Counted from the first letter of the stretch, positions 1-5,537 are shown. The stretch is DNA of 9,686 bases from an uncultured Acetatifactor sp. (GCA_910584865.1 CAJUCE010000068.1:1-9686), one strand, 5' to 3'. The notes: a model not told the origin generated them from the letters alone. Translations and numbers: made by a program.

Positions 1-860
1 TTGGCAAGCTGCTGCCGGAGCGTCAGCACAGTTTTCAAAGGCTCCGGTGCATCCTCCAGCATTGCGGCCACCGCCTTTTTGTCCAGCGAATCCGTTTCCA
101 CCCCGTTCTCCAAAAGCCACCGCTTCATCTGCTGCACGGAATTCGGGTTTTCCAGTTCCGTCAGTTCCTTCATTGCTGCCGACAGTTCCGCCTTGGATCG
201 CCCATCCATGGCGATTGCCTGTTTGACCATCTCCATGTCCACCCCGATGCCCCGGTCGTTTATTTCCTGATCCTGCCGGTATTCCTCCCATATGAACTCC
301 GGCACGGGGAATTTGGCAAGCCTCTGCTGTATCTGCATCTCCGCCTCTACGTCACGGAGGTTATATGCCTTGAACCGCTCCCATTTCTCCCTGTCATGCT
401 CCGGCAGATTCCGTGTCCGGCCGCCGTTCGCCTTGGTCGGCTTACACGGGGTGCAGAAATAACGGATCAGTTCTTTCCCTTCGGACAGCTTCTGTTTTTC
501 CAGCCCAAGCACTGCGCCTACATCCTCCAGTGACCGTGGCAGTCCCAGGTAAGCCGCCCACACCATCGTGCAGCGCCAGCTCCCAGGCTCGAACCATGTG
601 CCGAAATAATTTGACAGACAGATGCGCTCGAAATTGTTATTGTAACTCCACTTAATGACGGAATCATCCGAAAGCGCCGCCACGATATCTGCAGGGATTT
701 CCTCACCGCAGGCAAGGTCAACCACCCGTACTTCACCGCTGTCCACGCTGTATCCGAATAAGAGGATGTCAAAATCCGGCGAAGAAGCATACCGGTAAAC
801 GCCGCATTTGGTCAGATCCACAGACGAAAATGTTTCCAAGTCGATTCCTAAAGACTTCAA
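1..860 (-). CDS. Phage-type family A DNA polymerase, N-terminal part (cut by left window edge)
   Basis: The visible 286 residues carry a 3'-5' proofreading exonuclease domain followed by the start of the polymerase region. Exo I is D7-L-E9 near the N-terminus, Exo II is the N-N-N-F-E block at residues 74-78 (E where many families have D), and Exo III is Y166-NLR-D170. About 190-286 is the helical linker leading to the polymerase domain, whose catalytic motifs lie outside the window. Phage enzymes of this type are usually around 650 residues, so less than half is seen. The start chosen is TTG at 860, 9 bases after AAGGAG; a GTG at 866 in the same frame is possible but only 3 bases from that site, and an in-frame TGA lies just upstream. 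It follows the DUF2815 gene by 90 bases and fits the replication operon as its DNA synthesis enzyme. Family assignment is firm; exact start less so. Confidence 0.9.
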   Translation of the reverse strand, partial: MKSLGIDLETFSSVDLTKCGVYRYASSPDFDILLFGYSVDSGEVRVVDLACGEEIPADIVAALSDDSVIKWSYNNNFERICLSNYFGTWFEPGSWRCTMVWAAYLGLPRSLEDVGAVLGLEKQKLSEGKELIRYFCTPCKPTKANGGRTRNLPEHDREKWERFKAYNLRDVEAEMQIQQRLAKFPVPEFIWEEYRQDQEINDRGIGVDMEMVKQAIAMDGRSKAELSAAMKELTELENPNSVQQMKRWLLENGVETDSLDKKAVAAMLEDAPEPLKTVLTLRQQLA

Positions 861-878
861 TTCCACCAGCTCCTTTCA

Positions 879-893
879 CCGCCTTAAGGGCGG
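879..893 (-). promoter_or_regulatory. Small inverted repeat just upstream of the DNA polymerase ribosome binding site
   Basis: CCGCC and GGCGG arms flank a five-base TTAAG centre in the 90-base gap between the DUF2815 and polymerase genes. There is no T-run after it, so it is not an intrinsic terminator. It could modestly influence translation or RNA processing. The rest of the gap holds only the polymerase ribosome binding site. Confidence 0.25.
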
Positions 894-950
894 CAGGGAA
901 AAGGCAGATGCCCTCTCCCCGCCACCCGGCAGTGTGTCCCTGTTATGCCG

Positions 951-1523
951 TTAAGACAGGAAATCCTCATCATCCCCGGCATCATCCGCAAAGTCATCCT
1001 CCGCACGGGAACGCCCGCCCAAAGGCTCCCCGTCACGGATTTTCTGTAAATTGTTCAGGCCGCAGGCGATTCCCTTATTGCCATTGCTGTTGAAAGCATA
1101 GAAATTGATGCTTGCCCTGCCGTACACGCCGCTGTACACCTCGGAATGGTCGAGGATCGGCTGACGGTCCGCATCCACGATCCCCGGAGCCGTAGAGCTG
1201 TTGGCATTGACAAAATAGGAATCCGCATAGGCTTCATCATCCGGGCGCTCCACATCACCGTCACGCAGCGGGGTCTTCAGCACGGAAAGCGCAGGGACGC
1301 TCCTGCCGTTCCCCTTCAGCTTCGCTTCGCCCTCACGGTATGCAGCCTTGATCGCCTCCTCAATCCTGGCAATGGTCTTTTTGTCCGACTTCGGGATGAT
1401 GAGGGAAACGGAGAACTTCGGCGTGCCGCCCTGGATTGCCTTCGCTTCCCATGCGTTGCAGTAGCTCCACCGGGTGTTCGGTCCGGTGATCACTTTCGTT
1501 GGATTATTGACATTGTTTGACAT
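951..1523 (-). CDS. DUF2815 / Enc34-type single-stranded DNA-binding protein
   Basis: A 190-residue protein recognised as the phage DUF2815 family, whose founding member Enc34 is an OB-fold single-stranded DNA-binding protein. It would coat ssDNA during element replication and recombination. The start N-NPTKVITG, the W-SYCNAW block near residues 19-25, the middle PKFSVSLIIPK strand and the VYSGVYGRASINFYAFN segment fit the family. The C-terminus (about 173-190) is highly acidic and ends D-E-D-F-L-S, like the acidic aromatic tails of SSB and T7 gp2.5 that recruit partners; this functional parallel is inferred. The ATG at 1523 is preceded by AGGAGG at 8 bases. It starts 16 bases after the DUF2800 stop, a standard pairing in Firmicutes prophages and ICEs. 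Confidence 0.88.
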   Translation of the reverse strand: MSNNVNNPTKVITGPNTRWSYCNAWEAKAIQGGTPKFSVSLIIPKSDKKTIARIEEAIKAAYREGEAKLKGNGRSVPALSVLKTPLRDGDVERPDDEAYADSYFVNANSSTAPGIVDADRQPILDHSEVYSGVYGRASINFYAFNSNGNKGIACGLNNLQKIRDGEPLGGRSRAEDDFADDAGDDEDFLS

Positions 1524-1539
1524 ATGATTTTCCTCCTGA

Positions 1540-2661
1540 CTATTCTTCCTTGAAATCTTCCTGCGCCGTGTTCATTTCCGGCCTTTTGTCGCTCTCCGGC
1601 ACTAACGCAGGTTTGCCCTGCGGCTTCTCCACAAGGCCCTTCAAAATCTCTGCAAATTTCTTCTTTCCAAGCAGCTTCTCCATGGCCGTGATGCCTAAGA
1701 GCTTCGGCTCATACGGGTCGAAGCCCGCCTTCTTCACGGTATCCGCCACAGCGTCCTCATCCGTGTACTTCCGGTTGGAACGGCCCTCAACAATTTTAAA
1801 TCCGGCATACTTCACGCCGCTTAACGCCTGCTGCAAAGCGAACTCCTTCACGTCCGCCGCCCATGCCGCCAGCTCATCCGCCTTCACGAGGATCGCCGCG
1901 ATTTCGTCATCCTCCAGCGTGGCGGGCATCTCGAAGTCATACTTTGCAAGCTCTAGGTTGTACTCGGCCCGCTTCCTGCAGGCTGCCTTCGCCTTGCAGA
2001 ACCTGCAGTGTTCCCCGGCGCAGAACTCGCCCTCCCCGGCATAGGCCAGCTTTGCTTTTTCGGCAAGCTCACCCACCGCCCATATAAGAAGGTCATCCTT
2101 CGCCATGGCATACACGCTGACATTCTCCCGGCGCGGCTGGTAAATCGCCATGCGGACGGTGTCAATGTCATAGATGCCGTCGAACAGCTCCAATGCACCC
2201 AGGGCATACAGCATCATCTGCGGATTTCCCTCTGCGTAAACCTCCACGCCCTTGCCGTGCTTGTAGTCAATGATATACAAAGTCCCATCTGCGATGATGA
2301 CGCAGTCGCCGGTGCCGAAGCCTTCCTCCACATACCGGGAGAAGTCCAGCCGCTGCTCAATCAGCACCACCGGGTCTTTGCAGTTTTTCTTGGCCTCCTC
2401 CACAAGGGAAAGGACATACTCCGCATAGCCGCAGGCACATTCCTCCATCTCTTCATCGTAGAAGGCAAGCCCCTCTGTAGGGTCTTTCGTTTCCATGCCC
2501 AGGGACAGCTTCAGCTTGTGTTCACACAGGCTGTGGGCATCGGTGCCTTGCTGCGCGTATTCGCTGCCCGTATCCTCGTAATTTTCACAGAGCCTTGCCG
2601 ACGGCGGACAGGCAAGCCACCGGTGGCTGGAGGATGCGGACAGTAATGCGTGTCTCCCCAT
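1540..2661 (-). CDS. DUF2800 RecB/Cas4-like PD-(D/E)XK nuclease with probable Fe-S cluster
   Basis: A 373-residue protein of the phage DUF2800 family. Residue numbers here count from the GTG at 2664, one codon before the chosen ATG. The RecB-type nuclease motifs are visible: H44 in GTDAH, E103, D120 in FGTGD, D133-Y-K135 in IIDYKHGKG, and Q149-MML-Y153. Four cysteines at 215, 220, 223 and 229, with cysteines at 19 and 26 near the N-terminus, resemble the cluster layout of Cas4/AddB nucleases, so a 4Fe-4S cluster is likely; that is inference. The probable role is DNA end processing for phage replication or recombination, beside the ssDNA-binding protein. The ATG at 2661 is favoured because GGAGG lies 7 bases upstream; the adjacent GTG is only 4 away. 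The start shares one base with the stop of the preceding gene, suggesting translational coupling. Confidence 0.87.
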   Translation of the reverse strand: MGRHALLSASSSHRWLACPPSARLCENYEDTGSEYAQQGTDAHSLCEHKLKLSLGMETKDPTEGLAFYDEEMEECACGYAEYVLSLVEEAKKNCKDPVVLIEQRLDFSRYVEEGFGTGDCVIIADGTLYIIDYKHGKGVEVYAEGNPQMMLYALGALELFDGIYDIDTVRMAIYQPRRENVSVYAMAKDDLLIWAVGELAEKAKLAYAGEGEFCAGEHCRFCKAKAACRKRAEYNLELAKYDFEMPATLEDDEIAAILVKADELAAWAADVKEFALQQALSGVKYAGFKIVEGRSNRKYTDEDAVADTVKKAGFDPYEPKLLGITAMEKLLGKKKFAEILKGLVEKPQGKPALVPESDKRPEMNTAQEDFKEE

Positions 2662-3047
2662 CACAACACCTCCGCTTCCGCAAGCAGCGCAGGGTATTCC
2701 GCCGGGTCGATCTCTGACAGCTTATCCGCACCGTGCTTATTCAGCAACGCCCTCACTTCCTCCGTGTGTCCGGAGCGGGACTTCTCCGCCAGTACCGCCC
2801 GCACTTCCTCCAGCGTCAGCGGCTTCTCCTCCGGCTCCTGCTTTGCCGCCTTCGCATCCTTCTTCGCCATGTTCTTTGCGGATTTCACTGTCTTGCCCGC
2901 TTTCCCGGTCTCCTCCGGCTCCTTCGTGGTCGTCATCTCCGCCTCTGCCGCATCGTTGTCCGCCACCGCATCCGCAACGGCCTGCAGGCTGTCTGCAAGG
3001 GAACGTAAATCCCCGATGACGTCAAGCAGTAACTTCACTTTTCCCAT
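2661..3047 (-). CDS. Conserved phage/ICE protein of unknown function (often mislabelled rRNA biogenesis protein Rrp5)
   Basis: A 128-residue protein with three parts. Residues about 1-40 are a hydrophobic/acidic helix (KVLLLD-type start, alanine-rich). About 40-80 is a low-complexity K/A/E/T linker. The C-terminal 50 residues hold a compact helical domain with LTLEEVRAVLAEKSRSG, VRALLNKHGADKL and DPAEYPALL segments. I recognise this C-terminal block as a recurrent Firmicutes prophage protein near DUF2800; the eukaryotic Rrp5 name found in some annotations is not supported by anything here. The start at 3047 is chosen over upstream ATGs because AAGGAGG sits 8 bases before it. Its start and ribosome binding site lie inside the end of the preceding gene (26-base overlap), and its stop abuts the DUF2800 start. 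Function unknown. Confidence 0.75.
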   Translation of the reverse strand: MGKVKLLLDVIGDLRSLADSLQAVADAVADNDAAEAEMTTTKEPEETGKAGKTVKSAKNMAKKDAKAAKQEPEEKPLTLEEVRAVLAEKSRSGHTEEVRALLNKHGADKLSEIDPAEYPALLAEAEVL

Positions 3048-3240
3048 GTACATTTCCTCCTTCCATGACTTCACTGACTGCCAGCTCCCGGACGGAACCG
3101 CCCGGAACGATGATGGTCAGCCTCTGTTTCTCCCCAAAGAGGAAGCGCAGGAAACGCTCCCTCACGGAGACATTGCGGCAGCTCACGATCCCTTCCGCCG
3201 CCGGTTCTTTTGAAACACTGATCCTCAATGTGTGCCTCAC
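3022..3240 (-). CDS. Small phage/ICE protein of unknown function (72 aa)
   Basis: The protein begins V-RHTLRISVSKEP and contains the pattern VSCRNVSVRERFLRFLFG followed by KQRLTIIVPG and VRELAV, an alternation of predicted strands and one amphipathic helix. The pattern looks conserved among Firmicutes prophages near DUF2800 genes, but I know no function. GTG at 3240 is the preferred start because GGAGG lies 7 bases upstream; an in-frame GTG at 3285 would give 87 residues but lacks a ribosome binding site. The 3' end overlaps the next gene by 26 bases. The 83 bases between it and the sigma-like gene hold only its ribosome binding site. Confidence 0.7.
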   Translation of the reverse strand: MRHTLRISVSKEPAAEGIVSCRNVSVRERFLRFLFGEKQRLTIIVPGGSVRELAVSEVMEGGNVHGKSEVTA

Positions 3241-3323
3241 CTTTCCACCTCCGATTTCTAAAGGGCGGGATTTTATGCCCTTCACTATACGGAGATTTGG
3301 AGGCTGTTTTGATGGGGTGTTTT

Positions 3324-3710
3324 TCAGAAAAACTTTTTAAATTTTTTCCTTCCAGCCTCAACCGACTCATGCACGGTCCTGAAATTCGTGCCTTCCTGCC
3401 GTGCGATCTCCCGGATTGACATACCGCCCGCCAGCTTTAACAGCCTCCTCTGCTGCACCTTAGAGAGCTTATGGAAAGCCTCATATACACGTCTGTCCTC
3501 TTCCATGGCGGCAAGCATCGCTTCCGGCGTTTCTTCCGTGCCGTACTCCACACCCTCAAACTCCACGGCATCCAGCGAATGGCAGTGATAGCGTTCCTTC
3601 CTTGCAAGGTTGTCCTCCAGCCGCCTGTCCTCAATGATGACGGCACCGATGGATTCCTCCACCTCGATTTCCGACACTGTCCCATCTGCAAATTCATATT
3701 TAATTTTCAC
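3324..3710 (-). CDS. Sigma-70 region-4-like transcription factor of phage/ICE type
   Basis: A 128-residue protein. The N-terminal half is acidic with short strands (VKIKYEFADGTVSEIEV). The C-terminal half (about 79-128) is a sigma-70 region-4-like helix-turn-helix: LSKVQQRRLLKLAGG, then MSIREIARQEGTNFRTVHESV, where IREIA is the positioning helix and TVHESV the recognition helix. There is no region 2, so it is not a stand-alone sigma factor; such proteins act as phage/ICE late or early regulators, and this role is inferred. GTG at 3710 is the start because GGAGG lies 8 bases upstream; an upstream ATG at 3773 would sit in the hairpin-rich leader. It is the first gene of the replication operon and ends in a lysine/phenylalanine tail. 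A strong hairpin touches its ribosome binding site. Confidence 0.78.
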   Translation of the reverse strand: MKIKYEFADGTVSEIEVEESIGAVIIEDRRLEDNLARKERYHCHSLDAVEFEGVEYGTEETPEAMLAAMEEDRRVYEAFHKLSKVQQRRLLKLAGGMSIREIARQEGTNFRTVHESVEAGRKKFKKFF

Positions 3711-3718
3711 TTTGATTT

Positions 3719-3761
3719 CCTCCAGTCCTGAAATTTTTGAAAACAGAAAATTCAAGACTGG
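3719..3761 (-). promoter_or_regulatory. Hairpin overlapping the ribosome binding site of the sigma-like gene
   Basis: In the minus-strand RNA, CCAGTCTTGAA (3761-3751) can pair with TTCAGGACTGG (3732-3722) over 11 pairs including one U-G, and A/U pairs extend it inward. The base of the stem includes the first two Gs of the GGAGG ribosome binding site at 3723-3719. The structure could limit translation of the sigma-like gene until opened. No T-run follows, so it is not a terminator. Confidence 0.5.
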
Positions 3762-3814
3762 AAGGCGGCGCACGGGATTGATAAAATGTCAGAAAGAGCC
3801 TTTTTCCGACAACG

Positions 3815-3844
3815 AAAAAACGCACCCGCCGTAAGGCAGGTGCG
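3815..3844 (-). terminator. Second intrinsic terminator of the leader (minus strand)
   Basis: A 10-pair stem (3821-3830 with 3835-3844) around a four-base loop is followed in the minus direction by six Ts (3820-3815). The one imperfect pair is C-A on the plus strand but G-U on the minus strand, which supports minus-strand function. It lies 105 bases before the sigma-like start, so transcription from upstream must read through it or start downstream of it. Confidence 0.82.
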
Positions 3845-3909
3845 CTCGTCTTAAAAAAGGTGGTGCATATTGGTGGACTTATGGGGATTGGCAGGGAATA
3901 TGTCGAATG

Positions 3910-3944
3910 AAAAAATACCGCAATCCCCTCAAGGACTGCGGTAT
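3910..3944 (-). terminator. First intrinsic terminator (attenuator hairpin) of the leader, minus strand
   Basis: ATACCGCA (3944-3937 on the minus strand) pairs with TGCGGTAT, and the stem continues through GTCC/GGAT to about 12 pairs with a six-base loop. One inner pair is G-U only in the minus-strand RNA. It is followed by a T-run (3915-3910). Both features mark a minus-strand Rho-independent terminator. It overlaps the QSLRGLRYFF codons of the leader frame, as expected for translation-coupled attenuation. Confidence 0.85.
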
Positions 3945-4007
3945 GTACAGAAAGCATATATTGTTTTGGTATGTAAGGCATGAAGCCTGTCCCTGCCCGT
4001 GGTAGAT

Positions 4008-4040
4008 TCATGGCATCCCCTTTCCGGGGATACACAGCAT
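4008..4040 (-). CDS. Putative leader peptide, 10 aa
   Basis: ATG at 4040 is preceded by AAAGG at 9 bases and opens MLCIPGKGMP, ending at TGA (4010-4008). The same frame continues without another stop for 42 codons to TAA at 3881-3879, covering the attenuator hairpin. It is very short, so support comes from its position between promoter and terminator, its ribosome binding site and the MLC-P start recalled from Tet leader peptides. The internal TGA would stop ribosomes well before the hairpin, which may be natural variation or decay of the mechanism. Confidence 0.45.
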   Translation of the reverse strand: MLCIPGKGMP

Positions 4041-4078
4041 ATAATTCAGCCTTTCCCCAACAGCTTGTCAATGGGGAA

Positions 4079-4107
4079 ATTATATAAAATGAAATAGTAG
4101 CGAAACG
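4079..4107 (-). promoter_or_regulatory. Predicted activator-dependent promoter for the leader and replication operon
   Basis: A perfect TATAAT lies at 4084-4079 on the minus strand. The hexamer exactly 17 bases upstream (4107-4102) is CGTTTC, a poor -35 box but a precise unit of the 11-bp repeat array. A good -10 with a -35 replaced by a repeated operator is typical of promoters needing an OmpR/PhoB-type activator. Transcription would begin near 4072. The TTGACA at 4071-4066 has no acceptable -10 at 16-19 bases. Confidence 0.5.
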
Positions 4108-4140
4108 GTAATGAAACGATATCGAAACGATAAAAAAACG
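4091..4140. repeat. 11-bp-phased direct repeats of GAAACG
   Basis: GAAACG occurs at 4102, 4113 and 4124, exactly 11 bases apart. Weaker copies continue the phase on each side: GAAATA at 4091 and AAAACG at 4135. The intervening 5-base spacers differ, so only the hexamer is repeated. One-turn spacing places all units on one face of the helix, as in binding sites of OmpR/PhoB-family winged-helix regulators. Iterons for a replication protein are a less likely alternative given the promoter position. Confidence 0.65.
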
Positions 4141-4336
4141 CAAGTTACGACACGAAAAATTAACAGAATGTAATCTGACATAAGATGTTATGAAAAGATA
4201 AAATATTCTCTCTGAAACAACATAGCAAGTACAAAGAAACAGTCTGATTTTCAGGTTTGGCAGAATAATTTGTGTAAGTAATATTCAACACAACGGCACA
4301 ATCGCACAAAAAAAGTCCTTAAATTCTCTTGAGTAC
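4141..4336. other. Gene-free AT-rich spacer
   Basis: I see no credible gene, tRNA or attachment site in this stretch. Base composition is clearly more AT-rich than the replication genes to the left. It lies between the terminator of the winged-helix gene and the 11-bp repeat array, and could be the junction between two modules. Confidence 0.5.
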
Positions 4337-4402
4337 AAAAATTCCCCCGTGGAATAGCCATATGCACATATACAAATGTGAATATAGTTATTCCACGGGG
4401 AA
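4337..4402 (-). terminator. Strong intrinsic terminator after the winged-helix gene
   Basis: A perfect 12-pair stem (4345-4356 with 4389-4400, CCCCGTGGAATA type) encloses a 32-base inner region that can itself pair through CACAT/ATGTG. In the minus direction it is followed by GGAA and five Ts (4341-4337). The plus direction lacks a T-run. It closes the right-hand block and insulates the leader promoter from upstream transcription. Confidence 0.85.
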
Positions 4403-4462
4403 ACACTAAAAACAGTAAATTTTATGCGGTTCCAATTCTCAAACCGTCCTATGTAACACTTA

Positions 4463-4903
4463 TTATAATTTTGTTTCAAGGCAATATCCAATACTACGAA
4501 AACATCGAATTATAAATGGAGTGTTCGGATATTCCTTATACAATTTTCTCCGCAGACTACGAACATGACAGCCCACTGAATTGTTTTCATTGCCAAGAGA
4601 ATCTTGCCCCCATAGCTTTTCATAAATTTGTGTATAAGTAAGAACATATCCTTTATTAACTACCAAAAGGCAAAGAAGATCAAATTCCTTTGCCTTTAGT
4701 TCAATTTCCTTTCCATAGCAGTAAACCTTTCTACGGCCAGGATAAATTTCCAACTCCGAAAGACACAGAACCTCATCATTGCTTAACCACAGTTCCTCAA
4801 AAGCAGGATGGCGATTCACCGCACACACTATTTTTTCAACAGCATCTGAATCCTGCTCATTAAATTCTATTACTATGCGTCCGATGTCATCAACCTCCCT
4901 CAC
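4463..4903 (-). CDS. OmpR/PhoB-type winged-helix DNA-binding protein without receiver domain
   Basis: A 146-residue protein whose residues about 47-144 form a Trans_reg_C winged helix: an N-terminal strand block (LSELEIYPGRRKVYCYGKEIEL), AKEFDLLCLLVVNKG, the YTQIYEKLWG helix, the NSVGCHVRSLRRKL recognition helix, and the wing FIIRCFRSIGYCL. The first 45 residues (DIGRIVIEFNEQDSDAVEKIV) are not a receiver domain, as they lack the Asp phosphorylation site, so it probably acts without a kinase. GTG at 4903 is the first in-frame start after a TAG, but its ribosome binding site (AGGA at 4 bases) is mediocre, so the true start is uncertain. Similar small proteins are common regulators in Clostridia ICEs. 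It could bind the 11-bp repeats at 4091-4140, or regulate the flavoprotein operon upstream; both are inferred. Confidence 0.82.
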   Translation of the reverse strand: MREVDDIGRIVIEFNEQDSDAVEKIVCAVNRHPAFEELWLSNDEVLCLSELEIYPGRRKVYCYGKEIELKAKEFDLLCLLVVNKGYVLTYTQIYEKLWGQDSLGNENNSVGCHVRSLRRKLYKEYPNTPFIIRCFRSIGYCLETKL

Positions 4904-4942
4904 ACTTTCCTATCTGGTTCATAAAGCCTGTAAAAACCTTGA

Positions 4943-4960
4943 TTATATTACTTTATAATG
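4943..4960. promoter_or_regulatory. Inverted repeat with -10-like box upstream of the winged-helix gene
   Basis: ATTATA and TATAAT arms flank a six-base centre, giving a symmetric site that also supplies a TATAAT box reading toward the winged-helix gene. No good -35 box is found at 16-18 bases. It could be a promoter with operator, possibly autoregulatory. It lies in the 110-base gap after the flavin reductase gene. Confidence 0.3.
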
Positions 4961-5013
4961 ATTACGCTCTTTACAAACGCGTTATCTATTAACATGATAT
5001 CGAATCAGCCTCC

Positions 5014-5511
5014 TTACTTCGCCGGATGCACTTGGGAATACCCATTCCATGCAAACAGGGCTTCCTCCACTTCATTGCCATAAACCTGTTCTACATCACA
5101 AATATACAGGTAATGGTCACCAACCTCGTGATATTCTTTCATGCTACATACAATTGCCACACGGCTATGGACAGGAATCTTAATGTCACTGCCCTCTACT
5201 TCTGTAAGTTCAATACCAAATTGGGCAACTTTATCCGTATCGCGGCCTGTAGTACTTCCACAGCCCATCACTGCTTCGGCTATTTCTGTACCGGGAATTG
5301 TAAGGATAACTTTCTTATTATTCCGTACCATTTCTCCGCTGTAAGAAGTCTTTGCCATAGCATACCCGATCATGTTCGGATTGAAAGAAAGATATGTCCA
5401 CCAGGACACTGTAGCAAGATTCGTGGAGCCATCCGGCTTTTGTGTGCATACAAGGCTTACCGGATTCGGAGAAGTCAGCTTTGCCGCCTGCGGTAAATTG
5501 ATTTTATTCAT
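5014..5511 (-). CDS. Flavin reductase-like FMN-binding protein
   Basis: A 165-residue protein of the flavin reductase-like (DIM6/NTAB split-barrel) family, which binds FMN and commonly reduces flavins or acts with a partner oxidoreductase. Visible family features are the N-terminal NPVSLVCT strand, TNLATVSWWTYLSFNPNMIGYAM, the TSYSGEMVRNNKKVILTIP segment following the FMN site, and the C-terminal HYLYICDVEQVYG strand. The length is close to other short members. ATG at 5511 is chosen because AAAGGAA lies 9 bases upstream; the ATG at 5520 touches that site. It follows the neighbouring flavodoxin-fold gene by 26 bases and is probably in the same operon. Exact substrate unknown. Confidence 0.88.
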   Translation of the reverse strand: MNKINLPQAAKLTSPNPVSLVCTQKPDGSTNLATVSWWTYLSFNPNMIGYAMAKTSYSGEMVRNNKKVILTIPGTEIAEAVMGCGSTTGRDTDKVAQFGIELTEVEGSDIKIPVHSRVAIVCSMKEYHEVGDHYLYICDVEQVYGNEVEEALFAWNGYSQVHPAK

Positions 5512-5537
5512 AATTAGCATTTCCTTTCATTGAGTTA

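Larger units (their letters stand above)
3879..4072 (-). promoter_or_regulatory. Attenuator leader resembling that of tet(M)-type ribosomal protection genes, without the resistance gene
   Basis: Downstream of the promoter box at 4084-4079, one reading frame begins MLCIPGKGMP (ATG at 4040), meets TGA, and continues in the same frame to QNNICF and QSLRGLRYFF over the first terminator, ending with TAA at 3881-3879. From memory, the Tn916 tet(M) leader peptide begins MLCMP and ends with QNNI and a QSLRGLRYFF-like string over its attenuator hairpin, so this looks homologous. In tet(M) leaders, ribosome movement through this frame controls whether the terminator forms. Here the next gene is the phage-type sigma-like gene, not a tet gene. 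The resemblance is recalled and could not be checked by alignment. Alternative: an unrelated phage early leader. Confidence 0.55.

Noticed and set aside
518..790. A 90-residue minus-strand frame inside the polymerase gene
   Set aside because: It is an out-of-frame reading of the DNA polymerase, whose Exo I, II and III motifs lie in the other frame.
1517..2044. A 175-residue plus-strand frame opposite DUF2800
   Set aside because: It is serine/alanine-rich antisense of a high-G+C coding region; the opposite strand carries clear nuclease motifs.
2008..2646. A 212-residue plus-strand frame opposite DUF2800
   Set aside because: Antisense shadow of the region encoding the catalytic D120/D133/K135 motifs; no ribosome binding site or recognisable domain.
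3324..3350. A/T-run near the end of the sigma-like gene as a programmed frameshift site
   Set aside because: In the coding frame no X-XXY-YYZ slippery heptamer is present and no downstream frame of useful length follows.
4066..4071. A perfect TTGACA on the minus strand as a -35 box
   Set aside because: At spacings of 16 to 19 bases the following hexamers are poor -10 boxes, and the TATAAT at 4084-4079 lies upstream of it.
4052..4079. Inverted repeat TTTCCCC/GGGGAAA as an RNA hairpin hiding the leader ribosome binding site
   Set aside because: The left arm lies at or before the predicted transcription start near 4072, so it would not be in the RNA if that start is right.
4102..4140. CRISPR-like or replication iteron array
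   Set aside because: Units are only 6 bases with 5-base spacers, too short for CRISPR, and alignment with a -10 box favours an activator site.
3700..4143. A 147-residue minus-strand open frame across the leader region
   Set aside because: It runs through two intrinsic terminators, the promoter box and the phased repeats, its composition is unlike a folded protein, and its ATG has no ribosome binding site. The regulatory reading explains the stretch better.
4285..4491. A 68-residue minus-strand frame after the winged-helix gene
   Set aside because: It overlaps the strong terminator stem and the end of the winged-helix gene, and has no ribosome binding site.
5026..5496. A 156-residue plus-strand frame opposite the flavin reductase-like gene
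   Set aside because: Antisense shadow; the minus-strand protein matches a known family and has a well-placed ribosome binding site.
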